64,000 nt of DNA from Ancylothrix sp036704045 (lineage in GTDB: Bacteria > Cyanobacteriota > Cyanobacteriia > Cyanobacteriales > Oscillatoriaceae): contig DATNQM010000039.1 in NCBI GenBank assembly GCA_036704045.1, forward strand, positions 1-64,000, in the 5' to 3' direction. This document shows, piece by piece, positions 16,110-25,105 of this stretch (its first letter is position 1; each line of letters starts with the position of its first letter). The translations under genes were made by a program, and so were the position numbers. A model generated the notes under the pieces. That model was given only the letters and a program-made list of their open reading frames with translations. It did no database searches and was not told where the DNA came from.

Positions 16110-17492
16110 ATGAGTTTAATAAAGGATATGGCAACCGTAGAAAACTTGGTGATTATTGGTTCGGGGCCGGCGGGCTATACAGCGGCGATTTATGCGGGTC
16201 GGGCCAATCTCAAGCCGGTGGTGTTTGAGGGCTACCAAATGGGGGGTATCCCTGGTGGTCAATTGATGACCACGACTGAGGTTGAGAATTTCCCTGGTTT
16301 TCCCGAAGGTATAACTGGGCCTGCGTTAATGCAGCGGATGAAGGCTCAGGCTGAACGCTGGGGTGCAGAGCTATACACAGAAGATGTGATATCGGTTGAC
16401 CTCACACAGCGTCCATTTACTGTAAAGTCTGAAGAACGGGAGATTAAAGCCCACAGTATTGTCATTGCCACCGGCGCCACTGCCAAACGGTTAGGACTAC
16501 CAAGTGAGCATACATTTTGGAGTCGTGGAATCTCTGCTTGTGCGATATGCGATGGTGCGACGCCAATTTTTAAGGGCGTAGACTTGGCGGTGATTGGGGC
16601 CGGTGATACGGCGGCGGAAGAGGCAATCTATCTCACAAAGTATGGTTCGCACGTTAATATGTTGGTGCGTACTGATAAAATGCGTGCTTCTAAAGCAATG
16701 CAAGAACGCGTTTTAAGTAATCCTAAAATTACTGTGCATTGGAATACAGTAGCGGTGGATGTTTATGGAGATGTTGCTAATGGCAGAATGGATGGAGTGA
16801 AGTTAAAAAATACCCAGACTGGTGAGGAAAGTGATTTGCCGGTGAAGGGGTTATTTTATGCCATTGGTCATACTCCAAATACCCAGCTTTTTAAAGGGCA
16901 ATTAGAGTTAGATGAAATTGGCTATGTGGTAACAAAACATGGTTCAGTTGAAACGTCTGTGGAAGGTGTTTTTGCAGCGGGAGATGTGCAAGATCACGAG
17001 TTTAGACAAGCCATTTCGGCGGCCGGTACTGGTTGTATGGCGGCGATGTTAGCAGAACGTTGGTTATCTGTTAATAATTTAGCCCAGGAATTTAAACAAG
17101 GTGAGGAAACAGAAAAACCCAAGGAAACTGTTAATGAGCAAAAAGCAGATACGGCGGAGACTTTTGAAATAACAAGAACCCGCCATACTGGAGGCTATGC
17201 CTTGAGAAAATTATTCCATGATAGTGACAGGTTGATTATGGTAAAATACGCCTCACCAACCTGTGGGCCTTGTCATACTTTGAAGCCAATTTTAGGTAAG
17301 GTTGCTGATGAGTTTGATGGGAAAATTCACTATGTAGAAATTGACATTGAAGAAGATCCTGATATTGCTCAAAATGCCGGTGTGACAGGAACCCCAACGG
17401 TGCAATTTTTCAAAGAGAAGGAGTTACTGACTGAGTTTAAGGGCGTTAAGCAAAAAAGCCAATACCGGCAAGTGATTGAAAGTCATTTGTAA
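16110..17492 (+). CDS. ntrC-type trxB-trxA fusion: NADPH-thioredoxin reductase C (thioredoxin reductase-thioredoxin fusion)
   Basis: 460 residues. The reductase half (1-325) has the FAD-binding GSGPAG (17-22), redox pair CAIC (144-147), NADP site GAGDTAAEEA (163-172) and the second FAD motif FAAGDVQDHEFRQA (288-301). A charged linker (326-358) joins a full thioredoxin domain with active site CGPC (385-388). This is the NTRC arrangement of cyanobacteria and chloroplasts, where the enzyme passes electrons from NADPH to 2-Cys peroxiredoxins and other targets. Start is either ATG 16110 or ATG 16128; the latter has AAAGGA almost touching it, and both keep the FAD motif. The upstream region carries a TATAAT box and a perfect CRP-type palindrome; a strong terminator follows. 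NTRC here is unrelated to the nitrogen regulator of the same name. Confidence 0.95.
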   Translation: MSLIKDMATVENLVIIGSGPAGYTAAIYAGRANLKPVVFEGYQMGGIPGGQLMTTTEVENFPGFPEGITGPALMQRMKAQAERWGAELYTEDVISVDLTQRPFTVKSEEREIKAHSIVIATGATAKRLGLPSEHTFWSRGISACAICDGATPIFKGVDLAVIGAGDTAAEEAIYLTKYGSHVNMLVRTDKMRASKAMQERVLSNPKITVHWNTVAVDVYGDVANGRMDGVKLKNTQTGEESDLPVKGLFYAIGHTPNTQLFKGQLELDEIGYVVTKHGSVETSVEGVFAAGDVQDHEFRQAISAAGTGCMAAMLAERWLSVNNLAQEFKQGEETEKPKETVNEQKADTAETFEITRTRHTGGYALRKLFHDSDRLIMVKYASPTCGPCHTLKPILGKVADEFDGKIHYVEIDIEEDPDIAQNAGVTGTPTVQFFKEKELLTEFKGVKQKSQYRQVIESHL

Positions 17493-17499
17493 GTTTTAG

Positions 17500-17523
17500 G
17501 GTGGGTTTTACCCACCTTTTTTT
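17500..17523 (+). terminator. Intrinsic terminator after NTRC
   Basis: Stem GGTGGG (17500-17505)/CCCACC (17511-17516) with a 5-base loop, then seven T residues (17517-17523). Starts 8 bases past the stop codon. It separates NTRC from the following glycosyltransferase gene. Confidence 0.9.
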
Positions 17524-17542
17524 AGCAATAAATAGGCAATAA

Positions 17543-18676
17543 ATGAATAAACCAAGTATTTCTTTTTGTGCAATTGTTAAAAATGAAAGTGAGAATTTAA
17601 GACGGTGTTTAGCAAGCGTTCAACCCTATGTAGAAGAGATGGTTGTGGTAGACACTGGATCTACCGATGACACGGTGGAAATAGCGCGTAAATTTGGGGC
17701 GAAAGTTGGTTATTTTGAGTGGTGTGATGATTTTGCGGCGGCGCGAAATTATGCCCTTTCTTTGGTGAGTTGTGACTGGGTTTTAGTGTTGGATGCCGAT
17801 GAAGAATTAGTGGTTTTTGATGATAACTTTAGGCAAAGTTTAATTGATTCTGATTTGCTTGGATATTCTTTGCTTAGAAGAGAAGTTTCTGAAACAGATG
17901 GAATGACACCTTTGCATACTTTGAGGTTATTTTGTAATCTGCCAGAATTGAGGTTTGAGCAACGTTTTCACGAAGATTTGAGGTATCAAAACCAGCTGAT
18001 TTCTTCTGAGAAAATTGGCTGTTTAGAATCTTTAGAAATTTTACATTATGGTTACGAAACAACAGAGGTAAAATTCCAAAAAAATATTAATCGTAATATT
18101 CCAATTTTAGAGAGAATTCGCCAGGAAGAAGGGTTAAGTTTAATGTTGCTTTATTGTTTGGCGGCGATGTATGGGGATACTCAGCAACCGGCCAAAGCAG
18201 CAGAGTGTTATCAAGAGGCTTTTGATCGGCTTTTTTTAAATTTTATGGAGGGAAACTGTCCCGAAGATTTTAGATTTGTACCATCATTGCTTTTTAATTT
18301 GGCCGTAAGATTTTTGCAAGAGAAAAATTTTGAAGATACGCAATTTTTACTTCAAAGAGGTTTAGAATGGTGTCCCAATTTTCCCCCTTTAAATTATTTG
18401 GCAGGAGTGACGCATCGGGGGTTAGGTTTGAGAGAGGAAGCCATTGCTTTTTTTGAAGTTTGTCTTAATATAGGAAAAGAGCAAAGCTACTACACGGGAG
18501 AACCTTTTGATGGAGGTTATATGACTTTGTATCCCGCCTATGATATGGGTTGTGTTTTTGTGGAATTGGGCCGGTTAGAAGAGGCAAAAACTGCTTTTGA
18601 ATTGACCCTTTCTTTTGATGAAAATTTTGGGCCGGCAAGGGTTGCTTTAGAAAAACTTAATCTAATTATAGAATAA
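17543..18676 (+). CDS. Family 2 glycosyltransferase with C-terminal TPR-like region
   Basis: 377 residues. The N-terminal GT2 domain opens with ISFCAIVKNESENLRRCLASV, then VVVDTGSTDDTVEIARKFGA and the metal-binding DAD in VLVLDADEEL (about residue 80-83), characteristic of the 'TPR-glycosyltransferase' group often found in cell-surface glycan loci. From about residue 195 the sequence becomes helical with TPR-like units (AECYQEAFDRL, EEAIAFFEVCL, LEEAKTAFELTLSFD). The gene overlaps nothing and ends one base before the next GT2 gene starts, so the two are probably one operon. Sugar and acceptor cannot be told from sequence. Confidence 0.85.
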   Translation: MNKPSISFCAIVKNESENLRRCLASVQPYVEEMVVVDTGSTDDTVEIARKFGAKVGYFEWCDDFAAARNYALSLVSCDWVLVLDADEELVVFDDNFRQSLIDSDLLGYSLLRREVSETDGMTPLHTLRLFCNLPELRFEQRFHEDLRYQNQLISSEKIGCLESLEILHYGYETTEVKFQKNINRNIPILERIRQEEGLSLMLLYCLAAMYGDTQQPAKAAECYQEAFDRLFLNFMEGNCPEDFRFVPSLLFNLAVRFLQEKNFEDTQFLLQRGLEWCPNFPPLNYLAGVTHRGLGLREEAIAFFEVCLNIGKEQSYYTGEPFDGGYMTLYPAYDMGCVFVELGRLEEAKTAFELTLSFDENFGPARVALEKLNLIIE

Positions 18677-18677
18677 A

Positions 18678-19679
18678 ATGACACTCTTTAATTATCCAAA
18701 AATAGAGCCGGTGGTGGAGGTCGAAAAAAGACCTTTTTGGTCGGTAATGATTCCAACTTATAATAATTCAAAATACCTAGAAAAAGCCCTGGAAAGCATT
18801 TTAAAACAAGATCCGGGCCCGGATGAGATGCAAATTGAGGTTATTGATGATTGTTCGACAAAGGATGACCCAGAAGAAATTGTTAAGAAAATCGGTAAAA
18901 ATCGAGTAACATTTCATCGGCAACCTCAAAATCTTGGCATTGGTGGAAATTGGAATTCTTGTCTGCAAAGAACAAGGGGAAAATGGGTGCATATTTTGCA
19001 TCAAGATGATTTTGTAATGCCAGGATTTTATTCACGTTTCAAAGAAAGTTTAGAAAAAAATTCTGATGTTGGCGCGGCTTTTTGTCGCAATATTTATGTG
19101 GATGAAAATAATAACTGGAAAGGCTTTTCTAGCTTAGAAAAAAACACTGCCGGTATTTTGGAAAATTGGATAGAAAAAATTGGCGTAGAATGTTGTATGG
19201 TTTGTCCTGCAATTGTTGTTAAACGCAGTGTTTATGAAAATTTAGGGGGTTTTCATCCAAAATTAGTTTGTGCTTTAGATTGGGATATGTGGAAACGTAT
19301 TGCTTTACATTATCCTATTTGGTATGAACCGCAAGTTTTAGCCGGTTATCGTTGGCATCCTATTTCTACTAGTTCTCGGTTAATTTTAACTGCTACAAAT
19401 ATTAGTGATGCGCGTCAAGCTATAGAAATTTCTCGCGCTTTTTTGCCCGCTGAATTAATCGAAAAATCCTGCGATCATCACGCAATTTTTGCTTTTTATT
19501 TAGCAGGGGAATTACTGCGTTCTCAAGAATTGGCCGGTGCCCTTGCACAGATCCAAGAAGGGCTAAAATGCAGTCAATCTCAAGAAGTTATGCAGCGTTT
19601 AGGTGCATTGTTGGCGTCACCAGAAGGGTTGCCGGTTTTAAAAATACTTGCAAAAGTATTCTTAAATTTTTCAGAGTAA
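18678..19679 (+). CDS. Family 2 glycosyltransferase
   Basis: 333 residues, a soluble GT-A fold enzyme: WSVMIPTYNNSKYLEKAL (about 22-39), IEVIDDCSTKDD, and the metal-binding HQDD within WVHILHQDDFVMPGFY (about 104-119). The ALDWDMWKRIA stretch near residue 200 is typical of this subgroup. The C-terminal 80 residues are helical. One base separates it from the upstream GT2 gene, so translation is probably coupled. It is clearly paralogous to the GT2 enzyme at 33.5-35.0 kb: both share RPFWSVMIPTYN, WVHILHQDD and a CRNIY motif. Confidence 0.85.
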   Translation: MTLFNYPKIEPVVEVEKRPFWSVMIPTYNNSKYLEKALESILKQDPGPDEMQIEVIDDCSTKDDPEEIVKKIGKNRVTFHRQPQNLGIGGNWNSCLQRTRGKWVHILHQDDFVMPGFYSRFKESLEKNSDVGAAFCRNIYVDENNNWKGFSSLEKNTAGILENWIEKIGVECCMVCPAIVVKRSVYENLGGFHPKLVCALDWDMWKRIALHYPIWYEPQVLAGYRWHPISTSSRLILTATNISDARQAIEISRAFLPAELIEKSCDHHAIFAFYLAGELLRSQELAGALAQIQEGLKCSQSQEVMQRLGALLASPEGLPVLKILAKVFLNFSE

Positions 19680-19692
19680 TATCATTCACAAG

Positions 19693-21093
19693 TTAATTAA
19701 CAATTTCAGAAATGCACTGTAAAAGACGTTCAGATATCTGATAATTTAAAAGACTTTTTTGACGTTCGGCTTCAGTTTGCAAAATCCCAATAAATTCTTC
19801 AACTTCTTCTGGTTGACTATTGCTAAGTGCTAACATCCAGGTGGTTTCTGCATCCAATTCTTCGCCATTTAAAAAATAAGTTAATCCCAAATACCAGTAA
19901 TTAGATAAAATTTCTGAATTTTCCTCAATTTTTTGTTCATAAAGCTTTGCGGCTTCACCATAATTACCCTTTAAAAATGCTGTGTAAGCCAACTTTTGAA
20001 CATCACCAATTTGGTTTAACCATTCAATCCATTCATGTGCTCGCACCGGCCATATACAAAAAATATTAACATACTCAACTTGTTGTTTTAAATAATGTTC
20101 AAAATTAACATATTCTTTTAAAATTTTGATAGCTTCTTCAATAAAATGTTTTTTATACTCTTCTGGATTTTCTCCAGAAATTAATGAACCAAAACCGGCA
20201 CTCGTTTCGGGGAGTGCAGCTAAATTGCTGGTAATAACATAGCATCCACTCGCCATTGCTTCCATCACAGCAATGCAGGAAGTTTCAGGATAATGATTTG
20301 GATAAACAAGGGCTGTAACTAACTTTAATTGAGCAGAAAGTTCTGGCTGAGGAATTGAGCCAATATACTCTATTCCCTCTGTATTTTGACATTGTTGATA
20401 AAGTAATTTGTACTCATTATCTGCATCAGCAAGCTGATAAACTTTCATACTAGAAAAAACTTTCAGCGTAGTACCAGGAATCGCTTGGCGAATTTTTGGA
20501 AAAATTTCAACCAAAATATCTAAACCACGAAAGGGGGTACTTGTATAAGCCAGAACCGGCGGTTTTGTTTTCTGAGTAATGATTGATATTTCCTTAGAAA
20601 AAAGTTTATAAAAACTAGGCGAAATAGCATTACGGAGAATGCCAGTTTTATTCAAATTGATATTAAACTGTTCTATATACTTTTGGCGTTGCCATTCACT
20701 AACAAAGGCAAAAGCATCATAAATATCTCTTTCTTCGCTGTTTTGTAAAGCCGAAACTGCCGGTTGATCAGGCGCGTGTTGCGTCCACAATATTAAGCGT
20801 GTTTGTTTACCAATAAGAGGTTTGATTTTTGTGCCGGCTATAGCCATATTTAAAACAATTAAAGCATCAAGATTTTGCAATAATTCATTCGTTACAGAAT
20901 TCACCGGCACACACATCACCCCCCGTGATATTACAGCCGCAAAAATATTGTTAAATAACCAAACTTTATGCCCTAGTTTTGCCAAAGCTTCCGCAAGATA
21001 GCAAAGTGCTGACTCCGAACCTCCCATAGGTATTTGATAGACGCTTTCTATGCTATAGTTTCTGTCGCTTAAATCAAGAAACGCAATTTTCAT
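19693..21093 (-). CDS. Family 4-type glycosyltransferase with C-terminal TPR-like tail
   Basis: 466 residues. The N-terminus MKIAFLDLSDRN and MGGSESALCYLAEALAKLGHKVWLF form the first Rossmann half of a GT-B fold. The donor-binding half has VLAYTSTPFRGLDILVEIFP and the ETSCIAVMEAMASGCYVITSNLAALPET stretch, where E-x7-E residues contact the nucleotide sugar in GT4 enzymes. From about residue 365 a helical tail (AYTAFLKGNYGEAAKLYEQKI, YWYLGLTYFLNGEELDAETTW) looks like TPR repeats. Convergent with the two GT2 genes, 13 bases from the nearer one, so it belongs to the same glycan locus but a different transcript. Confidence 0.85.
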   Translation of the reverse strand: MKIAFLDLSDRNYSIESVYQIPMGGSESALCYLAEALAKLGHKVWLFNNIFAAVISRGVMCVPVNSVTNELLQNLDALIVLNMAIAGTKIKPLIGKQTRLILWTQHAPDQPAVSALQNSEERDIYDAFAFVSEWQRQKYIEQFNINLNKTGILRNAISPSFYKLFSKEISIITQKTKPPVLAYTSTPFRGLDILVEIFPKIRQAIPGTTLKVFSSMKVYQLADADNEYKLLYQQCQNTEGIEYIGSIPQPELSAQLKLVTALVYPNHYPETSCIAVMEAMASGCYVITSNLAALPETSAGFGSLISGENPEEYKKHFIEEAIKILKEYVNFEHYLKQQVEYVNIFCIWPVRAHEWIEWLNQIGDVQKLAYTAFLKGNYGEAAKLYEQKIEENSEILSNYWYLGLTYFLNGEELDAETTWMLALSNSQPEEVEEFIGILQTEAERQKSLLNYQISERLLQCISEIVN

Positions 21094-21254
21094 ATTAACT
21101 TTTTATTCCTCAGTTATTTTGCTCTCATAATAACCCAAAATTTTATCATCTCCAACTTTTAAGTTTTTAACAGGTTTCTTGTTACACCAGCCCTAAAAAT
21201 TTGATAAACTCATGATTAGGGTGTCGCAAGCTGAAAATCAGCCCCATAAAAACT

Positions 21255-21818
21255 ATGCCAACTTATTTAAGCGGATTAAAACAATTTATAGCCTCTTGGG
21301 ATGATCCTTTTGTAGAAGAAAAACAAGGAGAAATAATCAGAGAAAGTAAAGAGGGACATATTAACACCGATGGCACAACAGCTTGTTTTAATTCCCCAAT
21401 TTTTACCCGTTATCATCGCAAATTTAAACGTTCGTTAGAAAGTGGAATAAGAGAATTAGCAACTGTTTTCATTTTAAAATTTAAGTGTATTACTTACTCA
21501 ACCTGCCAAGGACATTTTTCTACTCCCGATGCAGTAATGCGTCAAAGATATGTAGGAATTATTCCTCGCAATGAAAAGGAATATGACTCTATTAAAAATC
21601 TTTTATTAAAAATAACAGAAGAAACAAATGCTCAAATTTCAACTGGTTGTGTGCGCTTATGCGTACATGAAGATAGGATAGATTCTGAAGATTGTAGCTT
21701 GCCTTGTTTGCATTTATTTTTTGTTGGAATTGAAGGAGACGAAAACTCCTATTTTCACGATTTAGAAAGCGTTTATCAGCAAGTTTTAAAAAACCTTTCG
21801 TCTTACCATGAAATTTAA
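21255..21818 (+). CDS. Conserved hypothetical protein with a STCQGH motif
   Basis: 187 residues; not recognised. It is soluble, with no signal peptide or membrane helix. The centre carries the string TYSTCQGHFSTPD followed by RQRYVGIIPRNEKEYDSI; cysteines recur later (in TGCVRLCVHED and DCSLPCLHLF). Six cysteines and several histidines in 187 residues suggest metal binding or redox activity, but this is inference. The gene is divergent from the GT4 gene and followed by a hairpin, so it is probably transcribed alone. Confidence 0.65.
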   Translation: MPTYLSGLKQFIASWDDPFVEEKQGEIIRESKEGHINTDGTTACFNSPIFTRYHRKFKRSLESGIRELATVFILKFKCITYSTCQGHFSTPDAVMRQRYVGIIPRNEKEYDSIKNLLLKITEETNAQISTGCVRLCVHEDRIDSEDCSLPCLHLFFVGIEGDENSYFHDLESVYQQVLKNLSSYHEI

Positions 21819-21837
21819 TGTACTGGCTTTTTCTTGA

Positions 21838-21867
21838 GGATTATGTTAGGGTTTTCTGACATAATCC
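21838..21867 (+). terminator. Hairpin downstream of the STCQGH-motif gene
   Basis: Perfect 9-bp inverted repeat GGATTATGT (21838-21846)/ACATAATCC (21859-21867) with a 12-base loop, 20 bases after the stop codon. It is followed by CCCTATTGG rather than a U-run, so it may be a 3'-end stabilising hairpin more than an intrinsic terminator. Confidence 0.45.
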
Positions 21868-22105
21868 CCCTATTGGTTATGCCTCAAAATTAAAAACAAT
21901 TACAATAGTTTGCGATGAAGTTGCTTTATTTAAAACCGATAGAAAGGCATAGAAATAATAAAGCTTTAAAATAAAAACATGAAAGTATAAAATGTAATCA
22001 AAAAAACATAATTCCTAGGCAACAGCGTGATACGATTAAAAATTGGACTGTCTGCAATCAACCAGCCAGAAAAAAGAGCGGCTTCTAAAGAAGGGGCCGG
22101 TGAGT

Positions 22106-22120
22106 GCATTAATTTAATGC
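22106..22120 (+). promoter_or_regulatory. Palindrome upstream of agrE, possible operator
   Basis: GCATTAA-T-TTAATGC, 7-bp arms around a single central base, about 46 bases before the agrE start codon. The symmetry and position suit a repressor or activator site. No matching regulator is known to me. Confidence 0.3.
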
Positions 22121-22165
22121 AAATTGTTTGAATAGAAGTTTGTTTCTTTATAACTTGGTTTCATT

Positions 22166-24280
22166 ATGACCGATTCGATTCGCTACCTCATGTGTTCTCC
22201 TGACCATTACGACGTGGATTATGTGATTAATCCTTGGATGGAAGGAAATATTCATAAATCTTCGAGAGATCGCGCCGTTGAGCAGTGGCAAAAGCTTTTC
22301 CACACCCTTAAAAATCATGCAATTGTTGATTTAGTGCCCCCACAAAAAGGGTGGCCGGATATGGTATTTACAGCCAATGCCGGCCTTGTTTTGGGTCAAA
22401 ATGTTGTATTATCTCGGTTTTATCATCCAGAACGCCAAGGCGAAGAACCACATTTTAAAGAATGGTTTGAATCGCAAGGTTATAATGTTTATGAATTGCC
22501 CAAAGATTTACCTTTTGAAGGGGCCGGTGATGCCCTTTTAGATCGCGAAGGTCGGTGGTTGTGGGCCGGTTATGGTTTTCGTTCCGAATTAGATTCCCAT
22601 CCTTATATTGCCAAATGGCTTGATATTGAGGTGGTTTCTTTACAATTAGTAGACCCACGTTTCTATCACCTTGATACTTGTTTTTGTCCTTTAGCGGGTG
22701 GTTATTTGTTGTATTATCCACCGGCCTTTGATTTCTATTCCAACCGAATTATAGAAATGCGAGTGCCGCCAGAAAAACGAATTGCAATTTCTGAAGCTGA
22801 TGCCGTTAATTTTGCTTGCAATGCGGTTAACGTTGACGAAATTGTAATTATGAATAAAGCAAGTCACGAATTAAAAGAACGCTTGCACAACTTAGGTTTT
22901 CAACTCATTGAAACACCCCTCACAGAATTTTTAAAAGCCGGCGGTGCCTCAAAGTGTTTGACTCTGCGAGTCACAGAACCGGTACGCGAACAACGTCACG
23001 CCAATGTGCCGGTAGAAAGTCGCGTAATTCGCATGGAAGGTCATTTATTAGACTCTGGTTTAATTAGCCGTGCCCTTGACCGAATTATGGAATGTGGCGG
23101 TAGTTTCCAAGTCTTGAATTTTAACTTAGGTGAACAGCGTCAAAGTACCTCCTCCGCTCAGGTGAAAGTATCGGCTCCTTCTCACGATGTGATGGAGGAA
23201 ATCGTCGCACAATTAATAGATTTAGGCGCAGTTGCCCTGCCAGAAGAGGAACGCGACGCCAACCTGGAGCCGGTGGAAATGGACGGCGTTGGGCCAGATG
23301 ATTTTTACGTTACAACGATTTATCCAACGGAAGTACGCATAAATGGCCAGTGGGTAAGGGTACGAAATCAGCGTATGGATGGCGCCATAGCCATTACCTA
23401 CGAAGCAGAAACGCCGGTGGCTACCTGTAAATTACTTCGTGAACTCAAAGTCGGTGAGCAAGTAATTGTTGATGTCCTTGGCATTCGCACGGTTCGCAAA
23501 AAAGAATCGCGCGAACAGCGCAATACTCAAGAATTCACATTTATGTCTTCTGGCGTTTCCAGCGAGCGCCGCGTTGAGTTAGTTGTGGATCAGGTAGCGT
23601 GGGAGTTGCGCCAAATTCGGGATCGCGGCGGTAAAGTTGTTGTGACTGCTGGGCCGGTAGTTATACATACCGGCGGCGCAGAGCATCTATCGTGGTTAAT
23701 TCAGCAAGGCTATGTGCAGGCTTTGCTCGGTGGCAATGCGATTGCTGTACATGATATGGAACAGTCGATGATGGGAACATCTCTCGGCGTGGATATGAAG
23801 CGCGGGGTAGCGGTTCGCGGTGGCCACCGGCATCATCTCAAAACCATTAATACAATTCGCCGCTGTGGAAGTATAGCCAAAGCCGTTGAGCAAGGCATTC
23901 TCACAAAAGGTGTTATGTATGAATGTGTTAAGCACAATGTGCCATTTTCCCTAGCCGGTTCGATTCGGGATGATGGCCCCTTGCCGGATACACAAATGGA
24001 TTTGATTAAGGCACAGGAAGAGTATAGCCGCTTAATTAGGGATGCGGATATGATTTTGATGTTGTCTTCCATGCTTCACTCTATTGGCGTCGGAAATATG
24101 ACACCAAGTGGGGTGAAAATGGTCTGCGTTGATATTAATCCTGCTGTGGTTACAAAACTCAGTGATCGTGGTTCTGTAGAGTCAATTGGTGTGGTAACAG
24201 ATGTAGGTTTGTTCCTCAGTTTATTGGTGAAACAACTTGAACAATTAACCAGTCCTTACGCCGTTGCTTCAGCTGTTTAA
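22166..24280 (+). CDS. agrE: Bifunctional arginine dihydrolase / ornithine cyclodeaminase (AgrE/ArgZ family)
   Basis: 704 residues, matching the cyanobacterial AgrE/ArgZ family. The N-terminal amidinotransferase-fold domain (about 1-275) converts arginine to ornithine, ammonia and CO2. Its known catalytic histidine and cysteine fall at H168 (RFYHLD) and C264 (GGASKC), with FTANAG around N71 and the acidic EGAGD near 118-122. The middle region (about 280-400) is the LOR/SDH domain and the C-terminal part (about 400-700) corresponds to the ornithine cyclodeaminase-like half that yields proline in AgrE. In filamentous cyanobacteria it breaks down arginine released from cyanophycin. The gene is single, with a palindrome upstream and a strong terminator downstream. 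Confidence 0.93.
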   Translation: MTDSIRYLMCSPDHYDVDYVINPWMEGNIHKSSRDRAVEQWQKLFHTLKNHAIVDLVPPQKGWPDMVFTANAGLVLGQNVVLSRFYHPERQGEEPHFKEWFESQGYNVYELPKDLPFEGAGDALLDREGRWLWAGYGFRSELDSHPYIAKWLDIEVVSLQLVDPRFYHLDTCFCPLAGGYLLYYPPAFDFYSNRIIEMRVPPEKRIAISEADAVNFACNAVNVDEIVIMNKASHELKERLHNLGFQLIETPLTEFLKAGGASKCLTLRVTEPVREQRHANVPVESRVIRMEGHLLDSGLISRALDRIMECGGSFQVLNFNLGEQRQSTSSAQVKVSAPSHDVMEEIVAQLIDLGAVALPEEERDANLEPVEMDGVGPDDFYVTTIYPTEVRINGQWVRVRNQRMDGAIAITYEAETPVATCKLLRELKVGEQVIVDVLGIRTVRKKESREQRNTQEFTFMSSGVSSERRVELVVDQVAWELRQIRDRGGKVVVTAGPVVIHTGGAEHLSWLIQQGYVQALLGGNAIAVHDMEQSMMGTSLGVDMKRGVAVRGGHRHHLKTINTIRRCGSIAKAVEQGILTKGVMYECVKHNVPFSLAGSIRDDGPLPDTQMDLIKAQEEYSRLIRDADMILMLSSMLHSIGVGNMTPSGVKMVCVDINPAVVTKLSDRGSVESIGVVTDVGLFLSLLVKQLEQLTSPYAVASAV

Positions 24281-24290
24281 TTGATTAAGA

Positions 24291-24318
24291 GGGCCGGTTT
24301 AAAATCGGCCTTTTTTTT
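24291..24318 (+). terminator. Intrinsic terminator after agrE
   Basis: Stem GGCCG (24292-24296)/CGGCC (24306-24310), loop GTTTAAAAT, then eight T residues (24311-24318). Located 11 bases after the agrE stop codon. Confidence 0.88.
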
Positions 24319-24461
24319 CTCAAAGTCATGTTTCCCGAAAAAAAGTTAACGGTAGTTAATATAATATCTAGCTAGACATTTAGGGAAAATTTTTCTGGTT
24401 TTTCAATTGTAGTTAATTTTAGTGAAACCTAAAGTTTTGACAGATGCAAAAAAATATTTAT

Positions 24462-25028
24462 TTAAAACCTTTTCACTAATTCTTGCTGAAATACTTGCAC
24501 AAAACCGATAGTTAATTGAATCACCGGCCAGCCTACCAAACAAATCAAAGCTGCGTATCGAGTTTTAATATCTAACCCTTGCCGAACAGCAACAATTGCT
24601 GTTAACAAACTCCACACAGATAAAATCAATTCAATAGGCCGACCTAATAAGGGAATAACAGTTAAAAAATTCAAAACTTGAGGAGCATAGGCAAAGCCAA
24701 TAGGAATTAATAGCTCTTGATAGCTAACATGATTTGGTTTAATTTTTTCGCCAATTATATTAATAGTAAAACTCCAAAAATAATAACCACCAATAACACT
24801 AAGACCATCTAGGATTAAAGCCACAAAAAGAATCAAAGGTTGAGCTAAATTAATCAATAAAATAATTGCACTACCCAAAAGGTGAGAAACCGCCGATAAA
24901 AGAACTATTGTTCTAGCAATGCGGTGATTTCTAGGAGTATTTCTAGCATTTTCATAAAAATCTGCATTTAAAATAAGTGCATTCCAAAGCGTTGTTTTAA
25001 AATTGGTTTGGGCTGGTTGGTCTTTCAT
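24462..25028 (-). CDS. Yip1-family-like membrane protein
   Basis: 188 residues with about five hydrophobic helices (around 41-60, 62-85, 105-130, 133-150 and 158-180). The N-terminal MKDQPAQTNFKTTLWNALILNADFYENA followed by closely packed helices, with a YAPQVL motif before the fourth, fits bacterial members of the Yip1 superfamily (Yip1-domain proteins). Their role in bacteria is unknown. Convergent with agrE and divergent from the hydrolase-like gene. Confidence 0.6.
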   Translation of the reverse strand: MKDQPAQTNFKTTLWNALILNADFYENARNTPRNHRIARTIVLLSAVSHLLGSAIILLINLAQPLILFVALILDGLSVIGGYYFWSFTINIIGEKIKPNHVSYQELLIPIGFAYAPQVLNFLTVIPLLGRPIELILSVWSLLTAIVAVRQGLDIKTRYAALICLVGWPVIQLTIGFVQVFQQELVKRF

Positions 25029-25105
25029 ATTCTTTTCTCCCCTTGTAATTAGCTATAACTTTGATAGAATACTACGATCCTGGTTCTGAGTTTATGTATT
25101 ATTAA

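Larger units (their letters stand above)
21819..22165. other. Intergenic region upstream of agrE
   Basis: 347 AT-rich bases. It contains the hairpin at 21838-21867 near the preceding gene and the palindrome at 22106-22120 near agrE. I see no NtcA-type GTA-N8-TAC site and no convincing open frame. Confidence 0.5.
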
